From Streptomyces sp. WM6386 (GTDB lineage: Bacteria > Actinomycetota > Actinomycetes > Streptomycetales > Streptomycetaceae): DNA of 15,734 bases. Positions 13,561-15,734 of the stretch are shown here, piece after piece. Within the stretch, counting starts at the first letter, position 1, and each line of letters begins with the position of its first letter. The notes under the pieces are model-generated. The model saw only the letters and a program-made list of their open reading frames with translations. It searched no databases and was not told the origin of the DNA. Location of the stretch: assembly GCF_000972385.1 (NCBI RefSeq), contig NZ_JXTE01000113.1:1-15734 (forward strand), given 5' to 3'. A program made the position numbers and the translations under genes.

Positions 13561-13587
13561 AACGGGGTGTGCGTTACAAACATTCCC
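13561..13587 (-). promoter_or_regulatory. SigR-type promoter (GGGAAT-N18-GTT) of the 50-residue protein gene
   Basis: On the minus strand GGGAAT (13582-13587) is followed, after exactly 18 nt, by GTT (13561-13563, in context GTTGAC). This equals the published consensus GGAAT-N18-GTT of SigR, the thiol-oxidative stress sigma factor of Streptomyces. The transcript would start about 13553, giving a leader of about 50 nt with the ribosome binding site. A-rich sequence lies just upstream. The TTGACT within it could alternatively serve as a -35 box, but no -10 box fits. Confidence 0.6.
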
Positions 13588-13670
13588 TACGCTAAAGAAA
13601 TTTTTCGAACAACTAACTACTGACCGGTAAGCGACTCTCCGCTGTCTCTTCGGAGACCGACCGGGACCGG

Positions 13671-13700
13671 TTGTGTTCGCAGCGTGACCGCCGGGACAAT
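13671..13700 (+). promoter_or_regulatory. Leaderless promoter of the NYN gene (TTGTGT-N18-GACAAT)
   Basis: TTGTGT (13671-13676) and GACAAT (13695-13700) are 18 bp apart, and the ATG at 13708 begins 7 nt after the -10 box, so the mRNA should start at or beside that ATG. A small UUCG-loop hairpin (13644-13657, stem GTCTC/GAGAC) lies upstream of the promoter. The in-frame GTG 13684 and ATG 13699 fall inside the promoter. Confidence 0.5.
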
Positions 13701-13707
13701 GGAGACG

Positions 13708-14601
13708 ATGAACGACGACCTCGCGGCACTCGCCGCCCGCATCGACCACACCAACGAGCTGCTGACGCGCATGCTCGCCGAAGTGGCGAAGACACCCTCG
13801 ACCCATGCGATCTTCGTCGACGCGGGGTATCTGTACGCGGCCGCGGGCCGTCTGGTCGCCGGGACCGAGGACCGCCGGGCCTTCGACCTGGACGCCGAGG
13901 GGCTGATCGAGGCGCTCATCGACCGGGCCCGCACGATCTTCGCGGACAGCAGGCTGCTGCGGGTCTACTGGTACGACGGCGCCCGGCGCCGCATCCACAC
14001 CTCGGAACAGCAGACGATCGCCGAGCTTCCGGACGTCAAGGTGCGGCTGGGCAATCTCAACGCCAACAACCAGCAGAAGGGCGTCGACTCACTCATCAGG
14101 ACCGACCTGGAGTCCCTCGCTCGGCACCGGGCGATCAGCGACGCGGCCCTGCTCGGCGGCGACGAGGACCTGGTCTCCGCGGTCGAGGCGGCCCAGGGGT
14201 ACGGCGCCCGCGTCCACCTGTGGGGCATCGAGGCGCCCGAGGGCCGCAACCAGGCCGAGCCGCTGCTCTGGGAGGTCGACAGCCAGCGCGTCCTCGACCT
14301 CGACTTCTTCAAGCCGTACGTGTCACGGCGTACGTCCGCCGCCTACGAGACCTCGGCGAACCGGCCCAGCCGCGAGGACGTCCGCTTCGTGGGCGCCCAG
14401 ATCGCGGCGAAGTGGCTGGCATCGCGGGGGCGGGAGACGCTGAGGGAGCTGCTGCGCGGGCATCCGTACCTGCCGGGGTCGGTGGACCAGGATCTGCTGG
14501 TGGAGGCGGAAGGGCTGCTGCAGTACTCCCTGCGGGGGCAGGCGGATCTGCGGCGGGCGTTGCGGGACGGGTTCTGGGAGCACCTTCAGGGGCAGTACTA
14601 G
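13708..14601 (+). CDS. NYN (PIN-like) domain protein, putative RNase
   Basis: NYN domains are metal-dependent RNases of the PIN-like fold. The 297-residue product has a short N-terminal helix (1-28, DDLAALAARIDHTNELLTRML) and then the NYN core (about 33-185) with the acidic residues expected of an active site: Asp38 in IFVDAGYL, Asp127 and Asp133 in KGVDSLIRTDLESL, Asp152/Asp154 in LLGGDEDLVSAV. A C-terminal helical domain follows (about 215-297), with basic and leucine-rich stretches. This resembles NYN proteins with an OST-HTH-like or helical tail, but I cannot name the tail. ATG 13708 is set by the leaderless promoter. It diverges from the small-protein gene, sharing a 206-bp control region, and converges on an alpha/beta hydrolase gene with 20 bp between stops. 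Confidence 0.88.
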   Translation: MNDDLAALAARIDHTNELLTRMLAEVAKTPSTHAIFVDAGYLYAAAGRLVAGTEDRRAFDLDAEGLIEALIDRARTIFADSRLLRVYWYDGARRRIHTSEQQTIAELPDVKVRLGNLNANNQQKGVDSLIRTDLESLARHRAISDAALLGGDEDLVSAVEAAQGYGARVHLWGIEAPEGRNQAEPLLWEVDSQRVLDLDFFKPYVSRRTSAAYETSANRPSREDVRFVGAQIAAKWLASRGRETLRELLRGHPYLPGSVDQDLLVEAEGLLQYSLRGQADLRRALRDGFWEHLQGQY

Positions 14602-14621
14602 CGGCTCTTGGCGGCCCGGCC

Positions 14622-15506
14622 CTACTGGGACGACCGGGCGCTGTCCCAGAAGTCGGCGACGGCGCGGGCCGTCTCCAGGGGGCGGTCCGTGTTGGGGGAG
14701 TGCTCGGCGCCGGGGATCACGGTCCTGCGGGCCCGCAGCCGGACGGCCATGTGGTCGAGCAGCGGCACCGGCCAGGTGTCGTCGTGCGAGCCGGACAGTA
14801 CGTGGAACGGCAGCGGTACGGCGGCCAGTTCGGCCACCCGGTCCGGCTCGGCACACAACTGGCGGCCGGTGGAGATGAGTTGGGCGGGCTTGGTGCCCAT
14901 CCAGCGCCGGCGCAGGTCCTCCCGGTCGTCGAGCCCGGAGTCCAGCCGGCCTCCGGTGTCGGTCTCCTCCGGCGGTTCCATGGCCTGGATCGCGTCCCAC
15001 ACCTCCGCCATGCTCATCACCGTCAGCGCGTCCCGGAGCAGCTTCACGCGCTGCTGCTGGGAGCCGGAGATCTGGGCGGGGCCCGAGGACATGAGGGTGA
15101 GGGAGCGGAAGGGGCCGGGGTCCAGGAGGACGGCCGCCCGCGCGATCTGCCCGCCGAGGGAGTGCCCGACGAGATGCACGGGTCCGTCGAGGGCCGCGGC
15201 CTGCGCGAGTACGTCCTTCGCCAACTCGTCCTGCGCGTAAGCCGATTCGTCGTCCGCCGGACCGGCGGACTCGAACTGTCCCCGTCCGTCCACCGCGACC
15301 GTCCGGTACCCGCGCGCGGCGAGCGGCACATGCAGCGGGTTGAAGTCCTCCTTGCTGCCGGTGAACCCGGGCAGCAGCAGAGCGGTTCCCCTGGGGGCGA
15401 CGCCGTCCGCCACGGGCGCGTCGACGACGGCGAACTCACCGCGAGCGGTGCGCAGGGAGTGGGCGCGGGCGCCGGGGGGTGGGGCGAAGGTGGGGGGCCT
15501 GCTCAT
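14622..15506 (-). CDS. Alpha/beta hydrolase fold protein
   Basis: The 294-residue product has the canonical hydrolase layout: the oxyanion segment LLLPGFTGSKEDF (43-55), VAVDGRGQFES (70-80), the nucleophile elbow GHSLGG (Ser116), a helical cap (about 148-215), the acid in SGSHDDTWP (Asp242 or Asp243) and the catalytic His269 in GAEHSPNTDRP. There is no signal peptide, so it is probably cytoplasmic. The substrate (ester, lactone, C-C bond) is not readable. ATG 15506 has no Shine-Dalgarno, but TAGCCT (15513-15518) lies 6 nt upstream, suggesting a leaderless transcript. The gene stands alone on its strand here. Confidence 0.92.
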   Translation of the reverse strand: MSRPPTFAPPPGARAHSLRTARGEFAVVDAPVADGVAPRGTALLLPGFTGSKEDFNPLHVPLAARGYRTVAVDGRGQFESAGPADDESAYAQDELAKDVLAQAAALDGPVHLVGHSLGGQIARAAVLLDPGPFRSLTLMSSGPAQISGSQQQRVKLLRDALTVMSMAEVWDAIQAMEPPEETDTGGRLDSGLDDREDLRRRWMGTKPAQLISTGRQLCAEPDRVAELAAVPLPFHVLSGSHDDTWPVPLLDHMAVRLRARRTVIPGAEHSPNTDRPLETARAVADFWDSARSSQ

Positions 15507-15512
15507 GCCATG

Positions 15513-15518
15513 AGGCTA
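15513..15518 (-). promoter_or_regulatory. Possible leaderless -10 box of the hydrolase gene (TAGCCT)
   Basis: TAGCCT on the minus strand lies 6 nt before the ATG at 15506, which lacks a Shine-Dalgarno. The upstream 18-25 nt are very GC-rich with no -35 box, so the promoter call rests on the -10 box and spacing alone. Confidence 0.35.
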
Positions 15519-15734
15519 TCCGGCGGGGCGGGTGGAGGGCGGCGGTGGCTGTGTGAAGTGGGCCATGTGGGGCCCTTGCGGGGTGTGGCGGGTCGGGCGG
15601 CAGGCCGCGGTTCATGTGAGGCGGGTTAGTGAGGGGGCGGTCTCGCTGCCCCGGGGTGAGGGGGCATGTGGGTGTGTGAGCCGGGCTGGCTCTTCAGGAG
15701 GGGGCCTGAAACGCCGAAGGCCCGGCCCACGTGA
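15519..15734. other. Right-end stretch without a supported gene
   Basis: The last 216 bp are G-rich on the plus strand and have no reading frame with a ribosome binding site and protein-like composition. The only structure is a 6-bp hairpin (GGGCCT 15702-15707 with AGGCCC 15718-15723, 10-nt loop), which could be part of a terminator for a gene beyond the window. Confidence 0.5.

Noticed and set aside
13671..15629. Very long open frame on plus (over 600 codons)
   Set aside because: It is arginine/glycine/proline-rich, overlaps the NYN gene in another frame and the hydrolase gene antisense, and has no domain. It is a GC-rich shadow frame.

Overview
The window reads as chromosomal DNA of a high-GC actinomycete, almost certainly Streptomyces. 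Reasons: strongly GC-biased third codon positions, frequent GTG starts, genes that start at or near their promoters, several families typical of streptomycetes (DUF6758-like zinc-ribbon protein, SUFU-domain protein, a 50-residue conserved-looking small protein), and an intergenic repeat I recognise from other Streptomyces genomes. I count 16 protein genes. One is cut by the left edge, and one (50 codons, 13349-13501) is short enough to be missed by routine ORF calling. I see no tRNA, rRNA, CRISPR, phage or biosynthetic cluster.

Left part (1-5800), envelope and cofactor genes. A 5'-truncated membrane-anchored HtrA-type serine protease is followed by tatB, which ends in a strong hairpin, and by an unrecognised 218-residue protein. 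A bidirectional terminator (2720-2768) separates that gene from three minus-strand genes, read from right to left: a PRC-barrel/MgtE-N/CBS protein lacking the MgtE channel, a DUF1003 two-helix membrane protein overlapping it by 11 bp, and the Mrp/ApbC Fe-S carrier ATPase. From memory, this gene order (htrA-tatB ... mrp ... MgtE-N protein ... corA) resembles the sigE-rseA-htrA-tatB neighbourhood of Mycobacterium, so it may be an old actinobacterial block.

Middle (5800-10750). A LppX/LprG-like lipoprotein gene meets, with no spacer, a minus-strand pair made of a 170-residue protein (possible split-barrel fold) and corA. The 507 bp upstream of corA hold what looks like the 3' end of an IS200/IS605-type element, a short orphan coding remnant and two small hairpins. 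Then come a SUFU-domain gene on plus and an MFS exporter on minus. The exporter has a clear promoter with an overlapping inverted repeat.

Right part (10750-15734). A zinc-ribbon DUF6758-like gene, the intergenic repeat, a PHP-family phosphoesterase gene, a MarC-family membrane protein gene and a strong terminator are followed by the 50-residue small protein gene on minus. That gene has a near-perfect SigR-type (GGAAT-N18-GTT) promoter. Next are a NYN (PIN-like) nuclease-domain gene on plus and an alpha/beta hydrolase on minus. The last 228 bp carry no gene I can support.

Two themes deserve attention. At least five genes have a TAnnnT-like -10 box only 6-7 nt before the start codon and no Shine-Dalgarno, suggesting leaderless mRNAs. 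The small protein with a SigR-type promoter suggests an undescribed member of the thiol-oxidative stress response.
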